Notes: generated by a model not told the origin, from the sequence alone. 64,000 nt of DNA from Kiloniella laminariae DSM 19542 (GCF_000374005.1 NZ_KB893146.1:106411-170410), one strand, 5' to 3'; shown: positions 27,683-36,892, counted from the stretch's first letter. Translations and numbers: made by a program.

Positions 27683-29704
27683 ATGGCGACCAAGGCGACC
27701 GAAAACGCTGAAACAAGCACGGAAAATCGGGAAGATAACTCCGACGGACCTTTGATGGATATCACCTCCGCGACCGTCAAGAAGATGATCGCCAAGGCAA
27801 AAGAGGTTGGCTACGTTACCTATGACGAGCTGAACAAGGTTCTGCCGTCTGATGAAATGTCTTCTGAACAGATCGAAGACATCATGTCGCTTCTTTCCGA
27901 GATGGGCATTAATGTCGTCGAGAACGAAGAGACAGACGATTCTAATGATAATGAAGAAGCGACCGAAGAAGCCGTTACCGGAAACGTCAAAGAAGAAGAT
28001 GTAGGCCGCACGGATGATCCGGTACGCATGTACCTGCGCGAAATGGGCACGGTAGAATTGCTCTCTCGCGAAGGTGAGATTGCCATTGCCAAGCGTATTG
28101 AGGCCGGGCGTGACAAGATGATTGGCGGGATCTGCGAAAGTCCCCTGACAATTCATTCATTGTTGCACTGGCGTGAAGGCCTGATTGAAGGCAACCTGCT
28201 GCTGCGGGACATTATCGATCTCGACGCGACCTATGGCAATGGACCGAACGACGACGACATTGCTTTCGAAGAAGCCGGTGGTGGCGACAAAACCGATGTC
28301 GACGATGAAATCGCCAGTCAGGCTGGTGAAGGCAAAGACGACGACGATGATGAGGACAAACCCGCAAAACCTGAAGGTGAAGAGGGTGAGGAATCTCGTG
28401 ACGGCGACGATGGTGATGATGACGAAGAAGAAAACAACATGTCCCTTGCGGCCATGGAAGAAGCTTTGTTGCCCCAGGTTCTCGAAATGTTTGAGAACAT
28501 CGCCGATACCCAGCAGAAACTGAGCAAAATTCAGGACAAGCGTCTCGCTTCCCTGCTTGCCGGTGAGCCGGTCGTTGATACCATCGAAAAGAAATGTGCC
28601 AAACTAAAGCAGGAAATGGTTGAGCTGATGGAAGGGGTTCACTTTAACTCCAACCGCCTTGAGCAGCTCATGGACCAGCTTTACGGCCTGAACAAGAACC
28701 TGATGTCGCAGGAAGGCAAACTGCTGCGTCTGGCGGAAAAATCCGGCGTTGCCCGCGAGGAATTCCTTGAAACCTATTTCGGGAGCGAACTGCACCCGAA
28801 TTGGCTTGAGGAAATCAGCGGCTATGCTGGCAAGGGCTGGGCCAAGTTTGCCGAGCGTCACGCTGAAGACATCATGACGATCCGCGAGAGCATCTCTAAA
28901 GTTGCTGACGAGGTCGGGCTGCCTATCCCTGAATTCCGCCGTATCGTGAAGACGGTGCAGACCGGAGAGAAGGAAGCAACCAAAGCCAAGACGGAAATGG
29001 TCGAGGCCAACCTGCGTCTGGTGATCTCGATTGCCAAAAAATACACCAACCGTGGCCTGCAGTTCCTGGATCTGATTCAAGAAGGAAACATCGGGTTGAT
29101 GAAGGCGGTGGACAAGTTCGAATACCGTCGTGGATACAAGTTTTCGACCTATGCAACCTGGTGGATCCGTCAGGCCATTACCCGCTCTATTGCGGATCAG
29201 GCCCGGACAATCCGTATCCCGGTTCACATGATCGAGACCATCAACAAGCTGGTTCGGACCAGCCGCCAGATGCTCCACGAAATCGGGCGCGAGCCACAGC
29301 CGGAAGAACTGGCCGAACGTCTGGGTATGCCGCTGGAAAAAGTGCGCAAGGTCCTGAAGATCGCCAAGGAGCCGATCTCTCTCGAAACCCCGATCGGGGA
29401 CGAGGAAGACAGCCACCTCGGTGATTTTATCGAAGACAAAAATGCGGTAATTCCTCTGGATTCTGCTATTCAGTCAAACCTGCGCGAGACCACAACACGG
29501 GTTCTCGCCAGTCTGACACCCCGTGAAGAGCGCGTGCTGCGCATGCGCTTCGGCATCGGGATGAATACGGACCACACCCTTGAGGAAGTCGGGCAGCAGT
29601 TCTCTGTGACCCGTGAACGTATTCGTCAGATCGAGGCGAAAGCCTTGCGTAAACTCAAACACCCAAGTCGTTCGCGCAAACTGCGCAGCTTCCTGGATAC
29701 CTGA
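27683..29704 (+). CDS. rpoD: Primary RNA polymerase sigma factor (sigma-70)
   Basis: The 673-residue factor directs RNA polymerase to housekeeping promoters. Region 1.1 is near the start ([20 protein letters not shown]). A long acidic, Asp/Glu-rich insert spans about residues 190-255 in the non-conserved region. Region 2 has the -10 recognition stretch [20 protein letters not shown], and region 4.2 has [20 protein letters not shown]. All conserved regions are intact. The ATG at 27683 follows GAGG. It is downstream of dnaG. The 12-bp-offset repeat ATCGAATCG just before it (27624-27644) lies in the leader. Confidence 0.97.
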   Translation: MATKATENAETSTENREDNSDGPLMDITSATVKKMIAKAKEVGYVTYDELNKVLPSDEMSSEQIEDIMSLLSEMGINVVENEETDDSNDNEEATEEAVTGNVKEEDVGRTDDPVRMYLREMGTVELLSREGEIAIAKRIEAGRDKMIGGICESPLTIHSLLHWREGLIEGNLLLRDIIDLDATYGNGPNDDDIAFEEAGGGDKTDVDDEIASQAGEGKDDDDDEDKPAKPEGEEGEESRDGDDGDDDEEENNMSLAAMEEALLPQVLEMFENIADTQQKLSKIQDKRLASLLAGEPVVDTIEKKCAKLKQEMVELMEGVHFNSNRLEQLMDQLYGLNKNLMSQEGKLLRLAEKSGVAREEFLETYFGSELHPNWLEEISGYAGKGWAKFAERHAEDIMTIRESISKVADEVGLPIPEFRRIVKTVQTGEKEATKAKTEMVEANLRLVISIAKKYTNRGLQFLDLIQEGNIGLMKAVDKFEYRRGYKFSTYATWWIRQAITRSIADQARTIRIPVHMIETINKLVRTSRQMLHEIGREPQPEELAERLGMPLEKVRKVLKIAKEPISLETPIGDEEDSHLGDFIEDKNAVIPLDSAIQSNLRETTTRVLASLTPREERVLRMRFGIGMNTDHTLEEVGQQFSVTRERIRQIEAKALRKLKHPSRSRKLRSFLDT

Positions 29705-29720
29705 TCCGGATTTCCTGAAA

Positions 29721-30209
29721 GTGTCTCAAACGCGCAATCAGGAAACCGAAGGCAAAATAGAGGCGTTTTGGAAATCCTGCCGGGAGTATCTCCCGGTGGA
29801 GGACCGGGACGCCTCTTTTTCTTCCTGGTTTTTTGGTGACAGTGCTGCGTTGGCCGAGGAGCTGTTGGGGTTGGTTATTTCGGGCGTCAAAACGGCGACC
29901 TGCGGGGCGCTGTTTGATTATGAGTGGGAAGGGATCTCCATTCCCGAAGTCGGCAGTTATCACATCGTTACGGATTTTTCTGGTGAGCCGAGGTGTCTGA
30001 TACAGCTGAGTAACGTGAAAATTTGCACCTTCGGGGGTGTTACAGCTGATTTTGCTGCCGCCGAAGGGGAGGGCGACCGGAGCCTGAAAAGCTGGAGAGC
30101 CGGGCATCAAGCCTTTTTTGAACGCCGGGCGGCAGAGACCGGAAATGTTTTTGATGAAAATATCACTCTGGTCCTTGAGTACTTCAAGGTGATATATGCG
30201 AAAGCATAA
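29721..30209 (+). CDS. ASCH-domain protein
   Basis: The product of about 162 residues carries an ASCH fold: LGLVISGVKTATCGALFDYEWEG gives the typical GxKTATxG-like signature, followed by GSYHIVTDFSGEPRCLIQLSNVKICTFGGV and a WRAGHQAFFERR end region. ASCH domains resemble PUA domains and are thought to bind RNA or modified nucleosides; some are ribonucleases or amidohydrolases. The GTG at 29721, 16 bp behind rpoD, is the likely start; the frame extends upstream into rpoD. It may be co-transcribed with rpoD. Confidence 0.75.
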   Translation: MSQTRNQETEGKIEAFWKSCREYLPVEDRDASFSSWFFGDSAALAEELLGLVISGVKTATCGALFDYEWEGISIPEVGSYHIVTDFSGEPRCLIQLSNVKICTFGGVTADFAAAEGEGDRSLKSWRAGHQAFFERRAAETGNVFDENITLVLEYFKVIYAKA

Positions 30210-30239
30210 AATATAAAATTATTACAGCAGAGGTGGGTT

Positions 30240-31112
30240 ATGGATATCACGTTACTTGGAACCGGCTGTCCGGCTGTTCACACGGAACGTTATGGGGCGG
30301 GGCAGCTGATCCGTCACGGGGATACAGAAATCCTGATTGATTGCGGCTCGGGTGTGACCCAACGTCTTGTCGGTGCGGGAAGCTCGGGCGCCAGACTCGA
30401 AGCTGTGCTTCTGACACATCTGCATTCCGATCATCTGATTGATATCTACCAGCTTATTGTTTCTGCCTGGCATCAGGGGCGGGCAAAACCTCAGCGGATT
30501 TATGGCCCGACAGGGACACGCAAGTTTGTCGAGGGTATGATGGCAGTCTGGCGCGAGGAGCTGAATCTGCGCATCAAGCATGAACGTCGCCCTTCAACCG
30601 CGGCGCTTGATCTGGATATCACGGAAATCGAAGCCGGACAGAGACTGGAATTTGGCGAGGTCAGCGTCGCAGTCGTACCGGTTGATCACCAGCCGATAGA
30701 CCCGGCCTTCGGTTTTGTTTTTTCCGCGGCGGGAACAAAAATCGCGCTGTCCGGAGACACCACCTATTGCCCGGCCCTGATCGAGGCCGCTAAAGCTGTG
30801 GATCTTCTGGTGCACGAAGTCTTTGTTCACCGCGAAATGCACGTGGTCGAGGGACTGCGTTCAGCCGAGACCATCGAGGCTGTTGCAGGCTATCACACGC
30901 TGTCTCACGAAGTCGGCAAGGTTGCGAGCGCGGCCGGGGTTGACTGTCTGCTGCTGACCCACATTGTCCCCCCCAACAGCAACCGGGACGAACTACTGGC
31001 CGAAGTGAAACAGAGTTTCGACGGTCCGGTGCTGGTGGGTGAAGATCTGATGCGGGTTGATCCGGTGAGTAAAACAGTCGCCTATGGTGTCGCGCGGGTA
31101 TCCTATGCCTGA
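30240..31112 (+). CDS. MBL-fold metallo-hydrolase (RNase Z/arylsulfatase-like)
   Basis: The 290-residue protein has the metallo-beta-lactamase metal-binding motif HLHSDHL near residue 61. Further ligands follow in VVPVDHQ, ALSGDTTYC and the terminal LLTHIVPP. It opens MDITLLGTGCPAVHTERYGAG, as do the RNase Z-like and lactonase-like branches. The long exosite arm typical of true RNase Z is not evident, so a small-molecule hydrolase is more likely. AGAGG stands just before the ATG. It follows the ASCH gene closely and could be in the same unit. Confidence 0.85.
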   Translation: MDITLLGTGCPAVHTERYGAGQLIRHGDTEILIDCGSGVTQRLVGAGSSGARLEAVLLTHLHSDHLIDIYQLIVSAWHQGRAKPQRIYGPTGTRKFVEGMMAVWREELNLRIKHERRPSTAALDLDITEIEAGQRLEFGEVSVAVVPVDHQPIDPAFGFVFSAAGTKIALSGDTTYCPALIEAAKAVDLLVHEVFVHREMHVVEGLRSAETIEAVAGYHTLSHEVGKVASAAGVDCLLLTHIVPPNSNRDELLAEVKQSFDGPVLVGEDLMRVDPVSKTVAYGVARVSYA

Positions 31113-31225
31113 GGGCAGATCGCCCCTCTGCAGAAAATCGAAATAAAAAAGCTGTTGTGGATTTGAGAATCGTGAATTAGCACTTGAAGATTCTCTTTGT
31201 CTGGGCAACATTAGCGACCTCAAGT

Positions 31226-31302
31226 GGGCCTGTAGTTCAGTTGGTTAGAACCCTCCGCTCATAACGGAGCCGTCGCAGGTTCGAGTCCTGCCGGGCCCAC
31301 CA
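31226..31302 (+). tRNA. tRNA with CAU anticodon (Met elongator or lysidine-type Ile)
   Basis: A complete cloverleaf is seen. The acceptor GGGCCTG pairs with CGGGCCC, the D-stem is GTTC/GAAC, the anticodon stem is CTCCG/CGGAG with loop CTCATAA giving CAT at 31260-31262, and the T-arm GCAGG/CCTGC holds TTCGAGT. The CCA end is encoded. CAU could be elongator Met or an Ile tRNA modified to lysidine; primary sequence alone does not settle this, though Met is my first guess. Confidence 0.93.
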
Positions 31303-31305
31303 TTT

Positions 31306-31330
31306 CCCAGACCCGTTATAAAAATCTGGG
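31306..31330 (+). terminator. Possible terminator hairpin behind the tRNA
   Basis: CCCAGA (31306-31311) pairs with TCTGGG (31325-31330) across 13 bases immediately behind the tRNA. The T-run is weak. Confidence 0.4.
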
Positions 31331-31504
31331 CTCCTTGTATTTACAGTATTTTTACTCGCCTAGGCCTTCTGGCAGATATTATCTTGAGCAGAGGGCGGTC
31401 GCCTCGTGCAGGATCTGCATTTTTTTTAAGAGGCTCGTCCCAGTGTAAGTTTGGGTAACTCGTATTCTGAAACTTGCTCAGCAATAACGATTGGTTTGAT
31501 AGGG

Positions 31505-31891
31505 TTATTCCAGCTGTGTTCGAATCAAGCAGAATGGGTTCCCGTATGGATCTTGCATAACGGCCCACTCGAGAAATGCACTAGATTTGTTTGGGTAAAA
31601 ATCTGGTTTCTTCCGTAATTTTCCACCAATTTTAAGCACCTGTTCAACTGCGATTTCAACGTTTTTCACCCTGAGATCAATATGAGTTCCTCCCCCGGGC
31701 TTAACTTCATCGACAAGTTGGAGAAGGATCACACTATTTTCTTCTCCCTGAACAGTCTTAATGCCGAGGCCATGAAAACGGCCCGCCGGGTCTTTGAGTG
31801 ATCGCTCTAGGCCTGTCAGCTTAGACCAAAACGTAAGTCCCTCTTCTAAATTGGTGACATCCACAACAACCTTCTCAAATTCTGCTATCAA
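31505..31891 (-). CDS. VOC-family protein
   Basis: The product of about 128 residues has the VOC pattern: FEKVVVDVTNLEEGLTFWSKLTGLE at the start, GGTHIDLRVKNVEIAVEQVLKIGG in the middle and the end motif WAVMQDPYGNPFCLI. It may bind a metal or ligand as a dimer. The TTG at 31891 is preferred because AGGAG lies seven bases upstream, while an ATG ten codons earlier has no ribosome-binding site. It lies alone on the minus strand behind the tRNA. Function is unknown. Confidence 0.75.
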   Translation of the reverse strand: MIAEFEKVVVDVTNLEEGLTFWSKLTGLERSLKDPAGRFHGLGIKTVQGEENSVILLQLVDEVKPGGGTHIDLRVKNVEIAVEQVLKIGGKLRKKPDFYPNKSSAFLEWAVMQDPYGNPFCLIRTQLE

Positions 31892-31969
31892 TTTCCCACT
31901 CCTAAAAGTCGGCAAACCCATACAGTAAAAACATTATCATTATATCTGTATGAAATCATCGGGATTTAA

Positions 31970-32113
31970 ATGACCCAGAGTATCAGTCTAGTTTTGAGTA
32001 GAGCTTTAGATGAACTGATAGATGAGGGAAAATTCAGTCGGGTACATCAAAAACATTTCTCAGATTCAGTATCCCAAGGAATTGAAGACATTGTTTGGAT
32101 TAACTTTAGCTGA
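31970..32113 (+). CDS. Possible 47-residue protein, unrecognised
   Basis: An ATG frame of 47 codons runs from 31970 to a TGA at 32113. The peptide is rich in Asp, Glu, Ser and Leu (MTQSISLVLSRALDELIDEG at the start) and looks protein-like, but it has no convincing ribosome-binding site and no family I recognise. It could be a remnant of a larger gene or chance. Confidence 0.25.
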   Translation: MTQSISLVLSRALDELIDEGKFSRVHQKHFSDSVSQGIEDIVWINFS

Positions 32114-32181
32114 ACCAGATATCCCTTCTATGACCAATTAAGGGGAATAAGAAGTGTTGGAGTAGGTATTGTACAAGATAT

Positions 32182-32811
32182 TCAGGTGGAAGGCACTTTT
32201 CTGGCAATGATAAATATAGACACGGCTTTTTCCGGTTGCCAGAGATGGTCGATTTCAAAACCGGCATCGGTCAGGGCAGTTTCCATCTCTTTGGCCGAGA
32301 AGATTTTGAGCAGGGGCATGAGGCGGAAAAATTTTCCTATGGGGGCAATGAGCTTGAAGTATTTCATGTTATCGCCCAGACATACCGTACTGGTGATGAA
32401 ATAACCTCCGGGTTTAAGCATTTTGTACACGCGCTTGATAACATCTTCCTTGTTTTCGACGAGGTGTAAAAGACTGAGTGCCAGAGCAGCATCAAGACTT
32501 TGATCCGGCACTGTCAGGTGATCAATATCGGATTGTTCAAAGGTCACATTTTTAATGTTCTGGGCTTTGGCTTTGTCCCGTGCGATCTTGAGCATCTCCG
32601 AGGAGATGTCGGTTGCCCGGATGTGTTTGACAAAAGGGGCATGGCTGAGCGCCGTTGTTCCTGTGCCGCAACCGATTTCGAGGACTTCCATGTCAGATCG
32701 GAAGTACTCCCGGCTTTTCTGAAGCTTTTGTTGATAGGCGGCTTCATTTCCAACGGGTCGTTTAGAATATTTGACGGCGATCTTGTCCCAGAAATTTGCT
32801 GAATGAGCCAC
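32182..32811 (-). CDS. Class I SAM-dependent methyltransferase
   Basis: The 209-residue protein has the glycine-rich SAM-binding motif LEIGCGTGTTALSHAP (motif I), the acidic residue in IRATDISSEML, QSDIDHLTVPDQSLDAALALSLLHLV (motifs II-III) and KPGGYFITSTV. The layout fits methyltransferase family 11. A late ALTDAGFEIDHLW segment ends the fold. The substrate cannot be told. It is downstream of yghU on the same strand with a long inverted repeat between them. Confidence 0.85.
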   Translation of the reverse strand: MAHSANFWDKIAVKYSKRPVGNEAAYQQKLQKSREYFRSDMEVLEIGCGTGTTALSHAPFVKHIRATDISSEMLKIARDKAKAQNIKNVTFEQSDIDHLTVPDQSLDAALALSLLHLVENKEDVIKRVYKMLKPGGYFITSTVCLGDNMKYFKLIAPIGKFFRLMPLLKIFSAKEMETALTDAGFEIDHLWQPEKAVSIFIIARKVPST

Positions 32812-32852
32812 GTTATATCCCCCTGATTATATTTGTTAACAGAGTAAGCCCT

Positions 32853-32896
32853 CCCCTCTAGTACCTCACTTAAGATTTAGACAGGTACTAGAGGGG
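32853..32896. repeat. 13-bp perfect inverted repeat
   Basis: CCCCTCTAGTACC (32853-32865) and GGTACTAGAGGGG (32884-32896) are perfect complements separated by 18 bases. It lies between the yghU stop and the methyltransferase start. No T-run follows on either side, so it is not a standard terminator; a regulator site or mRNA hairpin is possible. Confidence 0.65.
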
Positions 32897-32965
32897 TACA
32901 GGAAGGCAGAAGAAAATCAATTCATTGTGATAGAGTCGGTATTACTGATCAGGGTAGTTTAGTTT

Positions 32966-33841
32966 CTAGTTCTTCGCTGCCAGCTTGTCCTGCGTTTTTG
33001 TGTCGAAGTCGCTGGCGTCGTGGCGTTCGTGCAGCTGTTCTTCTTCCGGGCCAAAGGTCCGGTTGACCATGCGGCCACGTTTGACCGCTGGCCGGGCTTT
33101 GATTTCTTCTGCCCAGCGGCTTACGTGTTTGTATGACCGGGCGTCCAGGAATTCCGTGGCGTCGTACTGGTTGTTTACCACGAGCCCGCCATACCAGGGC
33201 CAGATCGCAATATCGGCAATGCTGTATTCGTCGCCACAGATATAGTGGTTGTTAGCGAGGTGTCGGTCCAGTACATCCAGCTGGCGTTTGACCTCCATGG
33301 TAAAGCGGTCAATACAGTACTGGATTTTTTCCGGTGCATAGCTGTAGAAGTGACCAAAGCCGCCGCCCACATAGGGGGCACTGCCCATCTGCCAGAAAAG
33401 CCAGGAGAGGCATTCGGTCCGTTTGGTCGGGTCTGTCGGCAGCAACGCGCCAAATTTTTCGGCGAGATACAACAAAATGGCACCGGATTCAAAAACTCTG
33501 GTCGGCGTTGCTGTGCTGTGGTCCATCAGGGCCGGGATTTTGGAGTTGGGGTTGACCTCGACAAAGCCACTGCCAAACTGGTCTCCATCGCCGATCCTGA
33601 TGAGATGGGCGTCATATTCTGCGCCGCTGAATCCGAGGGCAAGCAGCTCTTCCAGCATCACAGTAACCTTTACCCCGTTCGGTGTCGCAAGGGAGTAGAG
33701 CTGAAGGGGGTGTTTCCCTACCGGGAGCTTCTTTTCATGGGTCGCACCAGCTATGGGGCGGTTGATCTTGGCAAAAGTACCACCATTCTCAGACTCCCAT
33801 TTCCAGACTTTTGGCGGTGTGTATGTGTTTGCTTCACTCAC
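32966..33841 (-). CDS. yghU: YghU-type glutathione S-transferase-like disulfide-bond oxidoreductase
   Basis: The 291-residue protein matches YghU along its length: NTYTPPKVWKW at the start, INRPIAGATHEKKLPVGKHP, LYSLATPNGVKVTVMLEELL, the glutathione-site EVNPNSKIPAL, and RTFGPEEEQLHERHDASDF at the end. YghU binds two glutathione molecules and has disulfide-bond reductase activity in E. coli. The start codon is GTG with GGAG about eight bases upstream. The gene stands alone, reading toward the methyltransferase. Confidence 0.93.
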   Translation of the reverse strand: MSEANTYTPPKVWKWESENGGTFAKINRPIAGATHEKKLPVGKHPLQLYSLATPNGVKVTVMLEELLALGFSGAEYDAHLIRIGDGDQFGSGFVEVNPNSKIPALMDHSTATPTRVFESGAILLYLAEKFGALLPTDPTKRTECLSWLFWQMGSAPYVGGGFGHFYSYAPEKIQYCIDRFTMEVKRQLDVLDRHLANNHYICGDEYSIADIAIWPWYGGLVVNNQYDATEFLDARSYKHVSRWAEEIKARPAVKRGRMVNRTFGPEEEQLHERHDASDFDTKTQDKLAAKN

Positions 33842-33989
33842 GTCTTGAACTCCGTATTGTCGCTATGGTCATGTTTGACGGGTTGCATTATCGGTGGGGA
33901 TAGTGTCGGAGATCACATATAGGAACCCGCCAGGGTTGGTGAAAGGTGTTCCGGAAGGAAAGACTGTTGTATCAGCAGAAACATGCGTT

Positions 33990-35093
33990 TCATTCGGTGA
34001 AGACCTGAATTTTAAAGGGCTTCAATTCCTCAAGGTATTCAGTGAGCCTGACCAGCCCGACAGAGGGCATCGCACCGACAAGATCACATTTTTGTGAGGC
34101 GAGTTTTCGCGCCAGGATAATTGCCGGGATTGTCGGAATTTGCGGTCCGTCGCCATCAAGCGCGATGATAAACCAGTTGCGGCTGTGGGGCTTGCCATGG
34201 TGATCAAGTCCGGAGATATGGAAAAACATCCCGCCATCTGCTGATCCAAAACGGTCAAAAAAATTACTGGCCCTGAGCAGCAGCTCGGCGTGTTTTTGCA
34301 GTTTCGAGAGCAGACCCCATCGGACCAGCCACGACAAAGCCCACAGGCCGAGGTGAAGCGGTGCCAGTTCCAGCCCTGCAGAAAAAATCAGATTTCTGAG
34401 GCCGTATTTCTGCGGGAAAAGGTCAATATCCGGGATGTCGCAGTTGGCCATCCAGCGTTTGCCGAGGAGCGGGAAGGATTGCCGGAAAATATTCTGCCAG
34501 CCATAACGGGATAATTTTTGTCCGGGAGCGAGTTTTAATGCTTTGCCAGTATAGCCCAGAATACCACGGGTGGTGGCGAGGCCGCGTTCGGCCTTCTGGC
34601 CCGGGCTGATACCGTAAGAACAGCTTTCGATTGCTGAAAATTCTCCGGAGAAATGTTCTATCACGGCAGAGGAAAGGCCCGGAACTGTGCTTGCTCCACT
34701 GATAACCGCGACCTTCTGGTTGCGGGCGCTAGCATCCAGGCAGGTGATCCCGGTGACAAAATCCCTGCCATCTGCAAGATCAATATAGGGAATACCATGT
34801 TTGATACAGCAGTCAGGGATGCTGTAGTCACTATCCTGAAAGGGGCCACAGGTGTTGATCACCACGGCTGGTTTGAGACGGGTGAGGTGCTGATCCAGCC
34901 CGGTAAAGACGTCAAAGCTGGCAAAGCTTGCCATACCAGGAGCAAGTTCCCGAGCGAAAGCAGCTGCCTTGTCAGCATTCCGTCCGGCAATGATGACCGG
35001 AAGAGGTGCAGCAGTTTTTCCGTTGGTCAGGGCTGTGGCAATGCGTTTGCCGAAATTGCCGTAACCACCAAGAATCAGAACGGGTTGTTGCAT
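33990..35093 (-). CDS. Saccharopine-dehydrogenase-like NAD(P)-binding protein
   Basis: The 367-residue protein opens VLILGGYGNFGKRIATAL, a Rossmann nucleotide-binding motif, followed by IIAGRNADKAAAF, VVINTCGPFQDSD and YIDLADGRDFV, as in saccharopine dehydrogenase NADP-binding family proteins. The C-terminal half has a hydrophobic stretch near LAPLHLGLWALSWLV. Its start overlaps the end of the DUF4166 gene by 19 bp. Together with the DUF2269 gene just across, it forms a recurrent trio in proteobacteria. Lysine metabolism is not implied; function is unknown. Confidence 0.8.
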   Translation of the reverse strand: MQQPVLILGGYGNFGKRIATALTNGKTAAPLPVIIAGRNADKAAAFARELAPGMASFASFDVFTGLDQHLTRLKPAVVINTCGPFQDSDYSIPDCCIKHGIPYIDLADGRDFVTGITCLDASARNQKVAVISGASTVPGLSSAVIEHFSGEFSAIESCSYGISPGQKAERGLATTRGILGYTGKALKLAPGQKLSRYGWQNIFRQSFPLLGKRWMANCDIPDIDLFPQKYGLRNLIFSAGLELAPLHLGLWALSWLVRWGLLSKLQKHAELLLRASNFFDRFGSADGGMFFHISGLDHHGKPHSRNWFIIALDGDGPQIPTIPAIILARKLASQKCDLVGAMPSVGLVRLTEYLEELKPFKIQVFTE

Positions 35094-35698
35094 GATACCT
35101 CTGTAATTCTAAATTCGCCTGCATAGCCGAAGGTAACACCGAACAGGGGGTGTCTTGCGTGGGTCCACATGCGAAAGCTGCTTTCGTCCAGAGCAAATTC
35201 TTCTGCATGCCCCCGGCCAATCAAAAAGGATAGGGGGATCGGGATTAACTGACCAAGAACTCGCCAGACATACCCTTGATGGCGCAGGGATATTTTTTCT
35301 CCATCCCAGTCATAGGAAAGTTTCCAGCCAATACCAAAGCGCATGAATTCGACCAGCTTGTTTTCCCCGATTGGCTCCATGGTTGAATGAAAGCTCACCG
35401 GAGGTTTATCAGGGAAGTGAAACCGTCGCTCCAGACGAAACACATTTTTCTGACAACTTCTGTAGGTAACGAAAACGGGTATGTTCTTGCCTGAATCAGC
35501 GACCAGCATCCCGGTCAAACGGGCCAGGATTGCCATAGCGGGAGATATGATTACATCAAGGGTGCCTTCTGCTGTGACACTGTCATGGCTGAAGGGGCGG
35601 ATGGCATAGTGCTTCTGCAGGACAGGTGGGAGGTTCTCCCAGTCTGCACCGAATATTTTCTCAAAAAGAGGGCGGGTAGTCTGTGGGGAGAGCGGCAT
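35075..35698 (-). CDS. DUF4166 domain-containing protein
   Basis: The 207-residue protein has the DUF4166 pattern: LFEKIFGADWENLPPVLQKHY near the start, the acyl-like PVFVTYRSC and LERRFHFPDKPPVSFHSTM in the middle, and YVWRVLGQLIPIPLSFLIGRGHAEE near the end. No catalytic motif is known for the family. The gene overlaps the saccharopine-dehydrogenase-like gene by 19 bp, implying coupled translation. DUF4166 is often fused or adjacent to that protein family, which suggests a joint role. Confidence 0.8.
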   Translation of the reverse strand: MPLSPQTTRPLFEKIFGADWENLPPVLQKHYAIRPFSHDSVTAEGTLDVIISPAMAILARLTGMLVADSGKNIPVFVTYRSCQKNVFRLERRFHFPDKPPVSFHSTMEPIGENKLVEFMRFGIGWKLSYDWDGEKISLRHQGYVWRVLGQLIPIPLSFLIGRGHAEEFALDESSFRMWTHARHPLFGVTFGYAGEFRITEVSCNNPF

Positions 35699-35799
35699 CG
35701 AAAAACTGTTCTGTAGAGCATCTGCGGTGAGCAGAAAATTAATGGCTAGGACCCGGAAAGGGGCTGTTCTTTTGAGAGAGCTTCTGGCTTGATAAATGG

Positions 35800-36282
35800 A
35801 TGGATTATCTTCTGCTTAAATGGATTCACATCGTCAGTTCCACCATACTCTTTGGCACCGGGATTGGCAGTGCTTTTTACATGTTTGTTGCCAATCGCAG
35901 CAGAAATCCCGCTGTGATTTATTTTGTGGTCCGGCAGGTAGTCCGTGCCGACTGGATCTTCACCACGCCTGCGGTTATTATCCAATTGCTCACCGGACTG
36001 GCCCTGGTTGAAGTTACGGGGGCGAGCTTTGAAGAGAGCTGGTTGTTCTGGGGGCTGGCTCTTTATTTTTTTGCCGGGGCCTGCTGGTTGCCCGTCGTCT
36101 GGTTACAGATCCGCATGTCTACCATCTTGCAACACTGTGTGGAAAACCAAACAGAACTGCCGCCTCGTTACTGGCATTATGACCGCTGGTGGATTGCGCT
36201 GGGGACACTGGCCTTTCCTGCTGTGATGATTGTATTCTACCTGATGGTTTTTAAACCTCTCTCTTTCTATGATTTTGGATGA
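35800..36282 (+). CDS. DUF2269 family membrane protein
   Basis: The 160-residue protein has four likely membrane helices, opening MDYLLLKWIHIVSSTILFGTG, a DUF2269 signature, followed by GIGSAFYMFVANR and further helices near IFTTPAVIIQLLTGLALV, WLFWGLALYFFAGACWLPVVW and WWIALGTLAFPAVMIVFYLMV. An ATG in another frame sits four bases earlier; the ATG at 35800 opens the conserved frame. It is divergent from the DUF4166 gene with a short shared promoter region. Function is unknown. Confidence 0.82.
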   Translation: MDYLLLKWIHIVSSTILFGTGIGSAFYMFVANRSRNPAVIYFVVRQVVRADWIFTTPAVIIQLLTGLALVEVTGASFEESWLFWGLALYFFAGACWLPVVWLQIRMSTILQHCVENQTELPPRYWHYDRWWIALGTLAFPAVMIVFYLMVFKPLSFYDFG

Positions 36283-36433
36283 TATCTGCTCTGCAGCGGT
36301 AGTCTGTTCGTGCCTGTAACCGCTTTGGGGAATACTTTCTGATCTCTTGGTTTACAGGAAGGAACTGTGTAAAGTAGAGAGTAAGACGGGGAGGTATAGT
36401 CTCTCTGGAGCAGAAGGAAAATTTATGGATTAA

Positions 36434-36892
36434 TTGGGACTGGAGAGTCATTTTCTGACCGAGTTGCTTGCCTATTGGAACAAGCAGGCCCCTCCCGGCT
36501 CCCTTCCCGGACGTAAAGACATTGATCCGCTTGATATTCCCCAGTTGCTTCCCTATTGCGAACTGATCGATGTGGAACGCGAGCCTCTGGATTTTATTTA
36601 CCGCTTGCTAGGAACAAAGATCGATCATATTACCCGCGGCAAATACACGGGGTTAAGAGTAAGCGAAATCCCCGATCAATGTGCGCCAAGCATGATTTTT
36701 GATCTTTATAGCCAGGTGGTAAGCAGCAGAAAACCGGTTCGAGCTGTTTTACCCTATGTCGGGGAAAAGATTAAAATCAAGGAAGTCGAGTGCCTGGTAT
36801 TACCCCTTGCAAGTAATGGTCAGGATGTTGATATGCTTCTGGGAGGCGTTGCACTCTCGGACCAAGAGGCCCGCCTGCTGGCGGGCTTATAG
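36434..36892 (+). CDS. PAS_5-family protein
   Basis: The 152-residue protein matches the alphaproteobacterial PAS_5 family: LLAYWNKQAPPGSLPGRKDIDPLDIPQLLPYCELIDVE, then DFIYRLLGTKIDHITRGKYTG. The family forms a single PAS-like sensor fold without an output domain, and its ligand is unknown. The start is uncertain; the TTG at 36434 opens the conserved frame, with AGAAGG somewhat far upstream. The gene stands alone and converges on the small VOC gene. Confidence 0.75.
   Translation: MGLESHFLTELLAYWNKQAPPGSLPGRKDIDPLDIPQLLPYCELIDVEREPLDFIYRLLGTKIDHITRGKYTGLRVSEIPDQCAPSMIFDLYSQVVSSRKPVRAVLPYVGEKIKIKEVECLVLPLASNGQDVDMLLGGVALSDQEARLLAGL

Noticed and set aside
28260-28440. Simple-sequence repeat of GAC/GAT triplets
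   Set aside because: It is the coding sequence of the acidic RpoD insert, not a non-coding repeat array.
28604-29416. 270-codon frame antisense to rpoD
   Set aside because: Entirely within conserved sigma-70 regions; a shadow of biased codon use.
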